From NCBI RefSeq assembly GCF_023053635.1, contig NC_086172.1, forward strand, positions 92,656,181 to 92,720,180: a stretch of 64,000 nucleotides of DNA, given 5' to 3'. Position 1 is the stretch's first letter, and every line of letters starts with the position of its first letter. Position numbers and translations under genes: made by a program. Under the pieces are notes generated by a model. It was not told the origin of the DNA, did no database searches, and saw only the letters and a list, made by a program, of their open reading frames with translations. This document shows positions 51,002 to 61,534 of this stretch, piece by piece. Source of the DNA: Elgaria multicarinata webbii. Taxonomy: Eukaryota; Chordata; Lepidosauria; Squamata; Anguidae.

Positions 51002-51584
51002 TGATTTGGAGGCGGAGGGCCGCCCCACGTCCAAGCGCGTTAACGCAGGCTTGAAGCCGATCGAGTAGTACTAAAAGTCAGAACTTCAGTCCTATTGTAG
51101 TTACTAAACACGTTCGTCCCAAGTATCTCGTTTTGACAGATTTATGTGAGGCAGCGTTCGAGCCTCGAAGGCGGTGATACGCATTAAACATGAAATCGGG
51201 TTTGAGCCCTCGTGCGGGCTCGTTCTGTTTCTCGGTCCAAATGGAGTGGGGGGAGGAGGAGCGCGCGCGTGTTAATATTCAGCCAACCACCTAATGCACA
51301 ACACAGGAAAGATTCCCAAATGTAAAATGCACAGCCAAGGAGGGTGGGGCGGAGGAAGTAGTAACAAGTGCCAAAAAGCAGCCCGGGATCGTGTGGTGCT
51401 CCTTTGCCAGGGGATGGGGGGAACTTTCTCTCAGGTCAGGAATCAAGCATTCTGAATTCACATCTCTCTCGGTCTGAAAGCCAAATTGGAGTAAAGCGGA
51501 CTCTCATGGGGGGTGGGCATGTAAACAGTAATTTCCCAAAGCAGGATTCCTCTCCCCCCATTCCGAGCTCAGCGATGGGAGCAG

Positions 51585-51735
51585 AGGTTGTTGGACTCCA
51601 ACTCCCATCCCCCCCAGTCAACATGGCCAATGGGCAGGGATGAAGAATGTTGTAGTCCAACAGAATGTGAAGGTTTCCTAGCCCTGCTCTGGCTACTGTG
51701 GGGGCGGGCGGGGCGGGGGGAGTTGTAAACCCCAA
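51585..51735. repeat. Pal-110 palindromic repeat
   Basis: Inverted arms GTTGGACTCCAACTCCCAT and GAATGTTGTAGTCCAACAG. Confidence 0.65.
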
Positions 51736-51762
51736 TTCTAAATATACTTACCATGGCTGCAA

Positions 51763-51830
51763 TGCTATATTCGCTTGCCTCATTAAATTCAGTGGAATTT
51801 ACCTCTGTTAGGCTGCTATTCTAAGCAAGG
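51763..51830. repeat. ACTTCTGAGTAA dispersed repeat
   Basis: GGCTGCAATGCTATATTCGC, CAGTGGAATTTACCTCTGTT. Confidence 0.5.
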
Positions 51831-52624
51831 TTGAGGCATGTCCTGATCCAGCCGGGAGGGGAGTGAAAGAAGCTTTCTTAGAAGGGCGATGGTTCTAAGA
51901 ACAGAACGAGCGCCTTTGGATCAAGTACCTTGCGAAGAAGGCTGCGGAGACCTGACCTGACCTGACCTCCCTCGTTGATCACGCTTACACCGAATGGGCC
52001 GCATTTCCCGATGAGGGCGGGTAGAAGAGGGCGCTTCTTCACAGCGGCCAAGAATGGGGGTCTCCAGAGAAAGCGTGACACGCGTTTCTTTTCAGCACGA
52101 TCCAAAGGGCAGATAAAGATTTTCCGGGAACCCCTTGGGGGCTGTTCTCTAAACAAGGATCTACCATCCAGCACCGTCACCCGCATTTAGCTCTCTGCCC
52201 TGCCCCCTTCCATTTCAGCTTTCGAAACACCTTTATAAATAGGCTGTTTAGAAAGACAGTTCACGATGGACAGCTGACTGAGAATACAGGACTGTTGCCT
52301 CCCGACATGGTGGGGGCTGGAGAGCTGTGTCTGGGAGGGTCAGAGGTTTAAGAACAAAGGAGGTAGGGAGGAGAGAGCCTCTCAATAAGTATAGCAACTT
52401 CTCCAGAAATGTAGGAAACTTATGCATGAGCTTTTGAGTGTGTATTTGCCAAATGCATGGGACTGTAGCTTTAGACACTCTGTATATTAATCAGCAAGGC
52501 TGCTGTGAGCTGAGGGTACCCTCTTGAGTTTTTATTCCAGCCCAGTCAGATGCAAATGTCTTGGATCTGGGAAGGCATTGCAAGCTGGACGTAGCTCCTG
52601 CTCATATATGGCAGCCTTTAGATG

Positions 52625-52745
52625 AGGGGTGGGAAACTCATGGCCCTCCAGATGTTTTGGTGCACAACTCCCATGATTCCTCACCTTTGGCTCTGCTGGC
52701 TAGAGCTGATGTAGGCCAAACCAACTGGAGGGCCCCAAGGTTACC
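52625..52745. repeat. Pal-110 palindromic repeat
   Basis: GGCCCTCCAGATGTTTTGGT against CCAAACCAACTGGAGGGCC. Confidence 0.75.
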
Positions 52746-53477
52746 TACTGCTACAGTAAATGGTAGCAATTCCTCTCCTAGTTTTATTGTGCAATGCTTC
52801 AGTATGTATGTGTGTGAGAGAGGGTGTGGGTGTATGTAGTTTATGGTAGGTATTAGTAAACAGTCACCATTATTCTCCTTTATCACAGTGACAGCCTTAA
52901 AGAAGACACACACATCTTTTGACTTTGCTTTCTCTTGTCCTCTGATATAGCACATGCAAGTGCCCAATACTGTTATATGTAGAAGTAGCTGGTCAGTGGT
53001 ATGTTGCAGCAGAATGTTTTATAGTCAGCTGAACAAGCCATGTGCTTGCAATATTTTTAAAAAATGTGTACTAAACAGAGACTGAAATAGAAACCATAGC
53101 CTGAACTCTGTGCAAAGGCCAACTGTTGAATGATCTATAACTACCCAAGTTGGCATCAAAATGGCAGGAGTTTCAATCAGATTCTTTTTGATAGGTTACA
53201 AAGCTTGATAATGATCCACACTTCAAAACTTCTTCAAGATGTGTTACACTTATAATCCACTAGGGGATGCTCACTCACTCTTTCTAAATTCACCCAGTAG
53301 CAGCAGCAAACAGGTGAAATGAAAACTTGTTTTATTTTAAACTAAGGGTTTCTTTTTCTCCAGTCTAGCTGTCAGTAGTATTTGGAATAATAATGTAGGT
53401 CCTAATAGTACTATCTGGTCCAAAAGACTCTTGCAAGTCTTTTGGACTATATTCATGCTGACCAATGCAATATTCTT

Positions 53478-53700
53478 CAAAACATAAGAAAAACCTTTCT
53501 GGATCAGATCAAAAGCCTATCTAGATCACCATCCCATTTCCTACAGTGGTGAACCAGATACCTCTAGGAAACCCACAATCAGGACAGGAGGACAATAGCA
53601 TCTTCTTGCTCAATTCTGCAGTAACTGGTATTAAGAAGCATACTGCCTCTGAACCTGGAGGTACCATATAGTCTTCATGATTAGTGGGCAGCCACTGATG
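53478..53700 (-). mobile_element. CR1-type fragment (second subfamily)
   Basis: AAACATAAGAAAAACCTTTC and GATCAGATCAAAAGCCTATC correspond to the start of the copy at 33681; heavily diverged. Confidence 0.6.
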
Positions 53701-53764
53701 GTGTTATTATTCTCCATGAAAGACAAACAAGCAAATAAACTAGGAATTGTATTTTTATTTATCA

Positions 53765-53985
53765 CATTGGTATCCCATTCTTCCTTCAAAGAGTTCAGGG
53801 CAGAATCTACAAGGCTTCCCCATTTTTCTTTCAACAACCCTGTGTGGTACATTAGGCTGAGTGTTACCAGTTTTCCAAAGGCTACGAAATAAATATCATG
53901 GCTGAAGGAGAGGGGGAAATTTGAACCCCCGTTTCCCCAGTCGAAGTTAAATAATCCGACCACTACACTACACTGTTTTTCAGAG
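53765..53985 (-). mobile_element. Sauria-type SINE
   Basis: Read in reverse: a tRNA-like head with GTAGTGGTCGGATT and a GGGTTCAAATTTCCCC box B-like arm, then a worn body and tail. Confidence 0.6.
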
Positions 53986-54002
53986 TGCTTTGAATTAAGA
54001 GT

Positions 54003-54125
54003 AACAGCCATGCTGGATCAGACCAAGGGTCTATCTAGTCTTGCATTCTGTTCCCACAATGGGAACATGGTATGTCTGACCAGCTCCTGAGCACTTGAGT
54101 GCCTGAATTGAGCTGAATTTAAGTA
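54003..54125 (-). mobile_element. CR1-type fragment (second subfamily)
   Basis: AACAGCCATGCTGGATCAGA, CCAAGGGTCTATCTAGTC; same block as 33700. Confidence 0.65.
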
Positions 54126-55395
54126 CGTCTGTATATATATATAAAAATCCTGGTTACCCCAAGCTTTCCTCATTCCATTCGTCTATTTTGACTAGGGGTG
54201 GCAAAGGGGGGGGGGGGCAAATCATCTTGTTGTTCCAAATGTTTACCACTGGCAAGTCAGAAATCCGTGCTAATTTTCTGCGAATCACCTAGAAATCTAC
54301 CAGTAAATCCTGATCTAGCTTCTAATTACTTCTGTTTAATTCATTTATGACAGAGTTATTCCTCTATATGCTTTCTCCACTTCAACAGAACTTGTTGATC
54401 AGAAGTCCTCATAAAAAACCCGAAGAAAACTTTATTTCATTTTTTGAAAAATTTCATATACCATAGCAAGCATATTAAATATGCAGTTTAACCCCCTAAT
54501 TAAGACCACCTTATAGAAATATCTAAATACAATGTACTAAGGTAAAAATAATTTTATTGTTCTTATATGTAGCAATATAAAAATACCTTTTTTCTAGCAT
54601 AAAAATCTATATGCTAAAATAGAATTTTATTAAGCTTATAAAGACATCCACTAGAGCAATCATTATAAGACTAAAATCTAATTTGTCTTGTGATTTCAAA
54701 GGAATATATTATTAAAAAAAATTACTTTATAGTAGAAAAAAATTAAGATTATTGTTGATGCCCTAAGTTGACCTAATGCTTATCTCTACTAGTACACAAT
54801 GGTGAGGTGGGCCTAGTGCAGCCCTTCTATGAATGGAAGGATTCCCCAATTCTCCCTCCCCACTTTCCCTTTCCTTCCACCTCCCAGCCCTCCAGAGCAG
54901 ATTTTGGGAGGCAGAAGAGGCTGTATGGGGATTGACAAAAATCCCCATTCTCTAGGTGGGAGCATTCCATGAACAGAACTCCACTTGTGGACCTTTCAGT
55001 CCAACACTTTGTGTTGTTGATGGTTAAAGTAGTTCTTAGAATAAACTAATACAAAGATAGACATTTAATTTTAGCAAGGTGTTTTTGGTGTGTGTTTTTT
55101 TAGCTTTATATATTGCTAGCTGGCCCCAAATAAACCCAACCTGGAAAATCTCTAAGATCATATATGCAAAATCACAGTGTAATTATTATTTTGGAATAAC
55201 TGCCCTTTCAAACAAGGTGCAACTGACAAAATAAAGAATAATGGCTACATTGTGATTGTACAATTATCCTGTTTGTGGGAATACTGCTTTCACGTAGCAG
55301 ATGTCTACCCATAGATATCTATGCTGGGCTAATTTAGTGATATATGAATATCATATAGCTGCTCAGCAGTGGGGTACTTCATGATCCCAATCAAT

Positions 55396-55893
55396 CTAAT
55401 ACCATTTCTGCGCTTGCCTTCGATCTGCCTCCCGTATACCTTTCCACTGAGGCTGAAAGAGGGAGCAATATAGGCCTGTGTATTTTGGTTTTGTGCTATT
55501 GTTATGCTGTGGGAATTCATCTCGCAGCAGTTGCAGCTCCCTTGCAGCTCCTGGGCATTTCTGAAGTGGTGCACAGAGACTGCAGTGAGCTTCTGAATCT
55601 GGACTAATCTTTAGCTCTTTTTGCAAACGGTCTATAAGATAGTTCTCAAGGTCGCCTTTGCCATCCTGGGCACTCCTAAGCCTACGAGCGTTGGTAATTA
55701 GATCTCCCATCAGCTTGATCCTCTGGATTTTGGGTGCAAGAAATTGCTTCTTAATTGTGCTTGCTGTGTTAGGGTCTAAGTTCTTGATGCTCAGAGCATA
55801 AAGCTCTTCAAAATAGCCTGCCACCATCTTGCACTGTAGAAGGGCTACTTCCAGGGCTGGTGCCACACCATTTATCAATACGTTGGGTGGTTT
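55396..55893 (-). CDS. Divergent ferritin-like gene, fused exons 3+4 with long C-terminal tail
   Basis: The acceptor TTCCAG (ending at 55894) opens a 165-residue frame ending at 55396. Using human H-ferritin numbering, its first 42 residues match canonical exon 3 (Lys87-Pro88 through Asp126-Pro127) without gaps. The rest matches exon 4 (KLMGDLITNARRL against KELGDHVTNLRKM), but no intron separates them. Ferroxidase ligands E107 and Q141 are Cys and Lys; three-fold channel residues H118, D131 and E134 are Tyr, Ser and Lys. After the helix E region (LIDRLQKELK) about 70 extra residues follow, with a C-x2-C-x5-C cluster. Ordinary ferritins end here. The frame is open throughout, so this is probably a working, non-oxidising ferritin-fold protein; a young pseudogene cannot be excluded. 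A weak donor AAAG/GTATAC near the end could shorten the tail. Confidence 0.8.
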   Translation of the reverse strand, partial: KPPNVLINGVAPALEVALLQCKMVAGYFEELYALSIKNLDPNTASTIKKQFLAPKIQRIKLMGDLITNARRLRSAQDGKGDLENYLIDRLQKELKISPDSEAHCSLCAPLQKCPGAARELQLLRDEFPQHNNSTKPKYTGLYCSLFQPQWKGIREADRRQAQKWY

Positions 55894-56029
55894 CTGGAAT
55901 CAAACAAGGAGAACAAAGATTAAAAGTTGCAATTGTTTCCATTACACTTTCAATTTCTTCTATTGTAACCCCCTTATTCCTATCTTTTAGGCAACATCTT
56001 ACACAACTAGTGTCAAAGGTTTGAATTTG

Positions 56030-56150
56030 AGTAATCAAGATTCAAATCCCTGCTTAGCTATGACACTCACTAGGGGCAGTGGGAAATCGTGATCTTTCAG
56101 CCTAACTCATCTCACAAAGTTAAAATTGTAGTGAGGACTGTGGGGTACAA
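56030..56150 (+). mobile_element. Sauria-type SINE fragment
   Basis: GATTCAAATCCCTGCTTAGC, AGCCTAACTCATCTCACAAA and GGGTACAAATATA follow the SINE layout. Confidence 0.6.
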
Positions 56151-56303
56151 ATATAGCAAACAAAAAGGTGCACCCAGGGATGCTAATCAAGCTTATAGCA
56201 ACTTGTAGATCATATGTCATCCAAGTTTCTGCTTCTTATGTGTACTGCTAATAGAATAATGAGGTTTTGATCTGGGTTGTAACAATTCATATTGCTATGA
56301 AGC

Positions 56304-57048
56304 CAGTGGCATAGCGTGGGTTGCCGGTGCCCGGGGCAAGGCAAGCATTGCGCCTCTAATCCATGGACCTTTAGCAGTCCCTGAGTCCCTTCCACCAGTC
56401 CAGTACTGAACCCCTTACCCACCCACCCAAAGCACATGTATTATATTTTAAGAAAGTACTGATCTATTAAAAGTAAAATTAATTTAATACTAGTATACCG
56501 GTACTTGCATTTATTTAAAATTGCCTGGTTTTAATATGTGCATTTTTTTCAATAACATTATTGAAATCTACATTGAAATCTCTCTCAATTGACAGTATTC
56601 CTCCTCTTCCTGCATTGTGCACCTGATTCTTTTTTATTTAGCATCATGGCTGATATGATGACCTTGATATGATGACCTTGATATGATAACCGATCACCTT
56701 GCAGGCTGCATTTCCTCCCAAACGGGCCTCTTTAGCGCACGCGTCGCTGCTCTGTCCTCCTTCTGGATGACTTAGAAGGTAGCCAGAGCAGCAACGCGTG
56801 TGCTAGAGAAGCCCATTTGGGAGGAAATGCAGCCTGCAAGACCTTCATGACCTGTGGGCAACAAGAAAAATGCTGTAAAATGTTACGTGGCAATGTTTAT
56901 TTGCCCTGTCTACACAGTTGGATCTACACAGATTTTAATTTTTTTTATTTATTATTACTACTTCCTTTCTTTTTTTTTGAAATTTTTGCACCCCTAAGAA
57001 TTTTGCGCCCACGGCAACCACCCCTGAGCCCCCCATGCTACGCCACTG
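56304..57048. mobile_element. 745-bp hAT element (non-autonomous) in the ferritin-like gene
   Basis: Ends CAGTGGCATAGCGTGGG and its inverse CCATGCTACGCCACTG are flanked by a perfect 8-bp duplication TATGAAGC (56296-56303 and 57049-57056), diagnostic of hAT transposition. Inside is a near-perfect hairpin (56698-56840) rich in CpG, and a short GATATGATGACCTT tandem repeat beside it. No transposase frame, so it needs enzyme supplied elsewhere. Confidence 0.9.
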
Positions 57049-57084
57049 TATGAAGCTGAATAAAGTTTCATGAGTGCAACACAG

Positions 57085-57165
57085 ATACACGTGACTCCCA
57101 CACTTGGAAAATCCTGTGCACTCCGCCTTGAATTCCTTGGAGGAATAGTTGGATACAAATACATG
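57085..57165 (+). mobile_element. Sauria SINE 3' fragment
   Basis: CCGCCTTGAATTCCTTGGAG and GTTGGATACAAATACA are the SINE's 3' part. Confidence 0.6.
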
Positions 57166-57361
57166 GCATGAACTTTCTTACAATAGATAAAATTAATTAA
57201 ATATCAAATGGAAGTCTGCTAGATTTTAAAAGAAGGTGGATTGTGCTGGATATCTCAAGAACATAAGATTAGTTGCTTTGGAAATGAAAACAAGACTTCA
57301 GTGCATTGTGTTTCAAAGTTATTTTTATATATAATTCCTAGAAATGGCATTGTAGCAGCAT

Positions 57362-57402
57362 TTTATATCATAGAATAGCAGAGTTGGAAAGGGCCTACAA
57401 GG
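57362..57402 (-). mobile_element. CR1 terminal fragment
   Basis: CATAGAATAGCAGAGTTGGA followed by GGGCCTACAAGG, the first 40 bp of the CR1 end as at 27912. Confidence 0.75.
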
Positions 57403-58261
57403 GGCCTATATGTTAATGTATATTCACACACCTTTAACATTCTGGTCATGGGTTGGAGGGGACAGGAATCCAACTAAAGTTAACAAAGAGATTCTTTAAA
57501 TGAGTATTTTATAGCACACTCATGATTGGTCACTCATGGATGTTTGCAGGTCATTTTGACAACACAGTGATCCTCTTGCATGTCACCCACTCCATTTCCC
57601 AGTTTTAGGGATTTTAAAAAAGGCTCAGAAAACCCAACACTTCTGAAAAATGTCAGTATTTATTGGTATTTCCTGCTGTGTGCATGAGAAGTTGTGCTAT
57701 AAAAAGCCCACTATAGTGTGCTGTCCCATTGAACTGCAATGAGGCTGTACGAGCCACGTGGCCACTGCTCTCCTCCTGCTCTCTTCCTTGTGTAATTACA
57801 GCTCATTGCAGATGCAGAAGAGATGCAGGAAGCACAGCTACAGTAATGGAATGCGATTGCCCCCCCCATCTGAAGGAGCTCATTAACAAACAAAACCACC
57901 CTGAAACAAGTGCAGTAAAACTGGATAAACTAAACTCCAAATCTGACCCTTTAGTTTCATCACCAAGGCATGAAACTCCTGACATTTGGCAGAAGAAAAG
58001 CGAATGAGTTCTCATTTTCTGTTTCTAAGATAACACGAAAAAGGTACATCATCAGGTATATGTGTGAGCTATCCTGTGATTGTTAACCAGACACGCAGTT
58101 CACTTGTGTTTTCTTTGTCAGAGAATCTGCATAATATTTGAAACTGACTTGGGAATGGGAATGCCTGAAACATGACTGGATATTGTTAGCATGTTAAAAA
58201 TGTGCACTATCCATTATTAGAAATCTGCATTCATGTCCTTGTACATAGATGATGTAAGCCA

Positions 58262-58345
58262 AGGTTGCAATCCTAATAATTTTTACTATTCTACTGAATG
58301 CAGAGGGGTTTACTCTTGAGTAAACACACATAGTATTGTGCTACA
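58262..58345. repeat. ACTTCTGAGTAA dispersed repeat
   Basis: GGTTGCAATCCTAATAATTT and GGGGTTTACTCTTGAGTAAA. Confidence 0.55.
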
Positions 58346-58474
58346 TGTTTTAATAACAAAACATTGCAATATAAAAAAGAATAAAGCATTTGTATATATG
58401 AAAGGGAATTGCACTGATAATGTAAAATGTACAAAGTCAAAAGACTGACACAAGGACACACTTTGGCTACATAC

Positions 58475-58621
58475 CTGGATAACTCTGGTGCAATATAAGC
58501 CTCCTCTGTCATGTTGGTATTGTATCAGAGATTCTGCTGCTTCCCTCTCCTCCTGAGCCCGATCCCGGAAGAATTTTGAGACATTTGGTAAAGCCATATC
58601 AGAATGATCAAAGATTTCACC
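58475..58621 (-). CDS. Divergent ferritin-like gene, exon 2
   Basis: A 147-bp exon between acceptor ATATAG (intron ends at 58622) and donor GTATGT (starts at 58474). It is phase 0 at both ends and encodes exactly 49 residues, the canonical size and phase of ferritin exon 2. In human H numbering: F41, D42, D45, A47-L48, F55, E61, E62, R63, E64, E67, Q73 and R76-G77-G78 are kept (EEREAAESL, QHDRGG). The ferroxidase ligand His65 is Ala. The FDHSDMALPNVSKFF start resembles both light-chain and amphibian ferritins. Exon 1 (helix A with E27 and Y34) must lie to the right. The closest family member cannot be told without a tree. Confidence 0.85.
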
Positions 58622-59173
58622 CTATATTTTGCAAATAAACAACAAAATACCCACTGCAGTTTATATACAAAGTACTTGTTTGCTTAGCTTTAAACTCCAA
58701 AAGGAGTATAAGGGAGAACATTCAAGAACATCTTGAGATTTTAAGAGTAAAAATTATTGGAACAGTTCTTCTAATTCTTCAATGATTTAAGAAATCATTA
58801 CTTTTATAACAGATTGTAATAGATGAAAATATTATTTCAGGAGCTGTCCCAATTAACTAACCATATATGGGTATGTATCCATTCATTATGTTATTAATTA
58901 ATTTTAGGAAACAATGGAATTTTAGAAATAGAAATTTTACAGGAAAATGCAGCAGCAGAAAGTGTTCTGTCTCACACCACTGGATAATACAAACTGGTTG
59001 ATCTAGATGCGTATTTAAAAAATGCATCCAGACAGTTCAATAGGGCTCAACTGAGCATCGCAATGTGGCCAAGAGTATTGGCAAAATGCACCTACTGCAT
59101 GCAGATTTCTGATGCTGAATCAGCAAATATTTGTGGAACAAAAGAATGCCAGAGGCTGTATCATTAGACATAG

Positions 59174-59522
59174 GGCTCATCTACACCAAGCAGGATATTC
59201 CACTATGAATGTGGTATGAAAATGGTATATAAAAGGCAGGAGCCACACTACTGTTTTACAGTGGTATTGAAGTGCACTGACAACTGTTGGGGCCCATTGA
59301 CACACACCATATACCACTTTCATAGTGTTATATCCTGCTTGATGTAGATGTGTCATGGGTCCCAACAGTTGTCAGTGTACTTCAGTACCACTATAAAGCA
59401 GTAGTGAAGTTCCTGCAGTGCACTTCAATACCACTATAAAGCAGGAATGTGGCTCCTGCCTTTTATATACCACTTTCATACCACATTCATAGTGGAATAT
59501 CCTGCTTGGTGTAGAAGAGTCC
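59174..59522. mobile_element. Double palindromic MITE (GTCTACAC family)
   Basis: The outer ends CATCTACACCAAGCAGGATA and its inverse pair for over 80 bp. An internal copy of the same end (TATCCTGCTTGATGTAGATG at about 59333-59352) shows two elements merged, one within or beside the other. Confidence 0.75.
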
Positions 59523-59754
59523 ATAGCCTACGTTACAGAAAGTTAGAAGCTGTGTTGCCTAAGGAACAGTAGTTGGAGAATGGAAAGTTAAGGAACACAG
59601 GGGACCATTCCCTGGTTGCTCCAGTAGAAACCCTGGTAGCTCAGATTATAGCAACTATTTGGGAAAGGTGGAATCACAAGGGAAGAACCATCTCCCAGCC
59701 CACCTTCCAGATCTGGTCTCTGAGGCTATCATGATTCTGATTTTCCTATGTGGT

Positions 59755-59815
59755 TTCTGTATTATTTATTTATTTATTGCATTTCTATACCACCCAATAG
59801 CCAAAGCTTTCTTAT
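59755..59815 (-). mobile_element. L2-like LINE 3' tail fragment
   Basis: ATTTATTTATTTATTGC then TATACCACCCAATAGCCAAA, as at 3160. Confidence 0.65.
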
Positions 59816-60103
59816 ATTATTGAAAACACTGTGGTTTGGAACCACCGGAAAAAAGCTACTATAATGTAAGAATTGGCCTTGGATTTCAGCTATTCTTCAT
59901 GTCCCTGCCTCCCTATTCCACTGCCTGCCATATTTCCCTTCTTAAGGTTTCCTGACTCTTGAGCTGCCCATCCCTTAGACCTTTGCCTCTCAGGCTTAGG
60001 TTCTAGTCACTTACCTAGACTCTAGCCTCGTTACCTTTGACTTCTGTCCCCTATCTGATGAAATATCTTTTTTAAAAAAATAAAAAAATACAGTCTCTAG
60101 CCC

Positions 60104-60449
60104 AGTGGAGGGGATCCTTAGGCTCAGGGGCCCAATCTGCACCACCCTGCAGTCCCAATCCAGCCCTCTGGGTTTCCCCAGATGGCCATGCCCCGTTCCC
60201 CCAAAGTGATTTTGCAGCTTTTGTGCATTTCCCGCCTCCCGCCCGCATCCTAAAAAACTGAAAGGCCTCTCCTAAGGCTTAGTTAGTGGCAATAAGAGCT
60301 TTAAGCTTAAATAGGCTAGTATTTGCTGTATTTTGGCTCCACCGCCTTTGCATTCAGCCCCACCCACCACTGGAATGCAGCACACAAGAGCTTTTCCAGA
60401 ATTGAAATTGGCCCTTGGGCTGAAAGAGGTTCGTCAGCCCAGCTCTAGA
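60104..60449. mobile_element. Palindromic MITE-like element (worn)
   Basis: Left end AGCCCAGTGGAGGGGATCCT and (inverted) right end AGAGCTGGGCTGACGAACCT are related. The stretch at 33510-33660 resembles its left part. Class unknown. Confidence 0.45.
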
Positions 60450-61534
60450 CCCTTTTAAAGTCTACCCTCCCCCAACAAAACATGCCTTTTACTTTCTTCA
60501 TGGAAATTACACTGTCAGCATTTCATTATTAATCTTTTGCACACAGCCTTTAGTGCCATGACATCACAACAGTTCTTTAACCAATGGCTAAGTGGTATTG
60601 CAGAGGCACGACAGGTGACGGCCAAATAGCTTATTACTTCATGTGGGATAAGAGCACTTACGAAGGTCTGAACAATGTTTAAGATGAAGAAAAGTATTAA
60701 CAATATGCAAGAAGCAGATTCAGATTCATACTAAGCTCCAGCACATTCTGCACCTGCAGGGAGCATGACACTTATGGCTCATATTAATCTCTTTCCTCAT
60801 TGTTTTTGGTAACAAAATATGTTTTCATATTCTGAGAATATTGTCATCTTAAATTGTGATCCTTATATTTAATCAACAGCTTCCCCTTTTCTCTCTTTAG
60901 AAGGAATGTAGTGGCAGCTGAAAGATGTGGTCACAGCCTCCCACATCTCAGCTCTGAGTCAGTTCCCCCCCCCCACATTACTTGTATTGGCTTTGGGTGT
61001 TGCTTTCTGTTCATTCTGACAACACTTTCACTGCCTAACCAGCCCTCCATATCCAGCTAGCTTTACCCCTCCCCCTTCACTCCTGATCCTCCTGCTCTAC
61101 TATAAGAAAAGGAAGCATGTGTTGGTCATAAGGGGGGGGGGAATCAGAATCCATACTAGTATAATGCATTTATTAGACCAGCTAAAAGGACACAAAAATG
61201 TGAGGTCTCAAACCTTCTGCCTTTCTTGCTCCCAGCAGTCCTAGGGGCAGCTCCAGATGAAACCTGAAATATCACATTACCTGAAACAGCTTATTTTGAA
61301 TGTCTACAGATGCTTCCTCCCCCATTCCATCTCAAGACTATGATCATAGAGATGCCATGGCTTCAACATCAAGATCAATTTCTTTTTATCTCCCGCAACC
61401 TACTTTTTATAACATCTTACCTGATTAAGAGATCTGGAGATATCAAAAATTTGCACACATTTTGGGGGGTGTTCTTTTAGTTGGCCTAATAAACTATTAC
61501 ACTACTATTGGAACTGCTCTATTATATACTGTAT

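Larger units (their letters stand above)
49520..55390. other. MYOD1 upstream intergenic DNA
   Basis: Non-coding DNA between the MYOD1 promoter and the ferritin-like gene. It has a CT microsatellite, short ATT/ATC and GAT tracts, three copies of the palindromic 110-bp family, CR1 fragments and a SINE, listed separately. The A+T-rich stretch 54300-54760 shows no known repeat. In mammals a distal MYOD1 enhancer lies about 5 kb upstream, which would fall near 54 kb, but I cannot identify it by motif. Confidence 0.6.
55894..58474 (-). other. Ferritin-like gene, intron 2
   Basis: A 2.58-kb GT-AG intron. It carries a Sauria SINE fragment (56030-56150), the 745-bp hAT element (56304-57048), another SINE fragment (57085-57165), a tiny CR1 end (57362-57402) and an ACTTCTGAGTAA-type repeat (58262-58345). 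About 57400-58260 shows nothing assignable. Confidence 0.75.
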
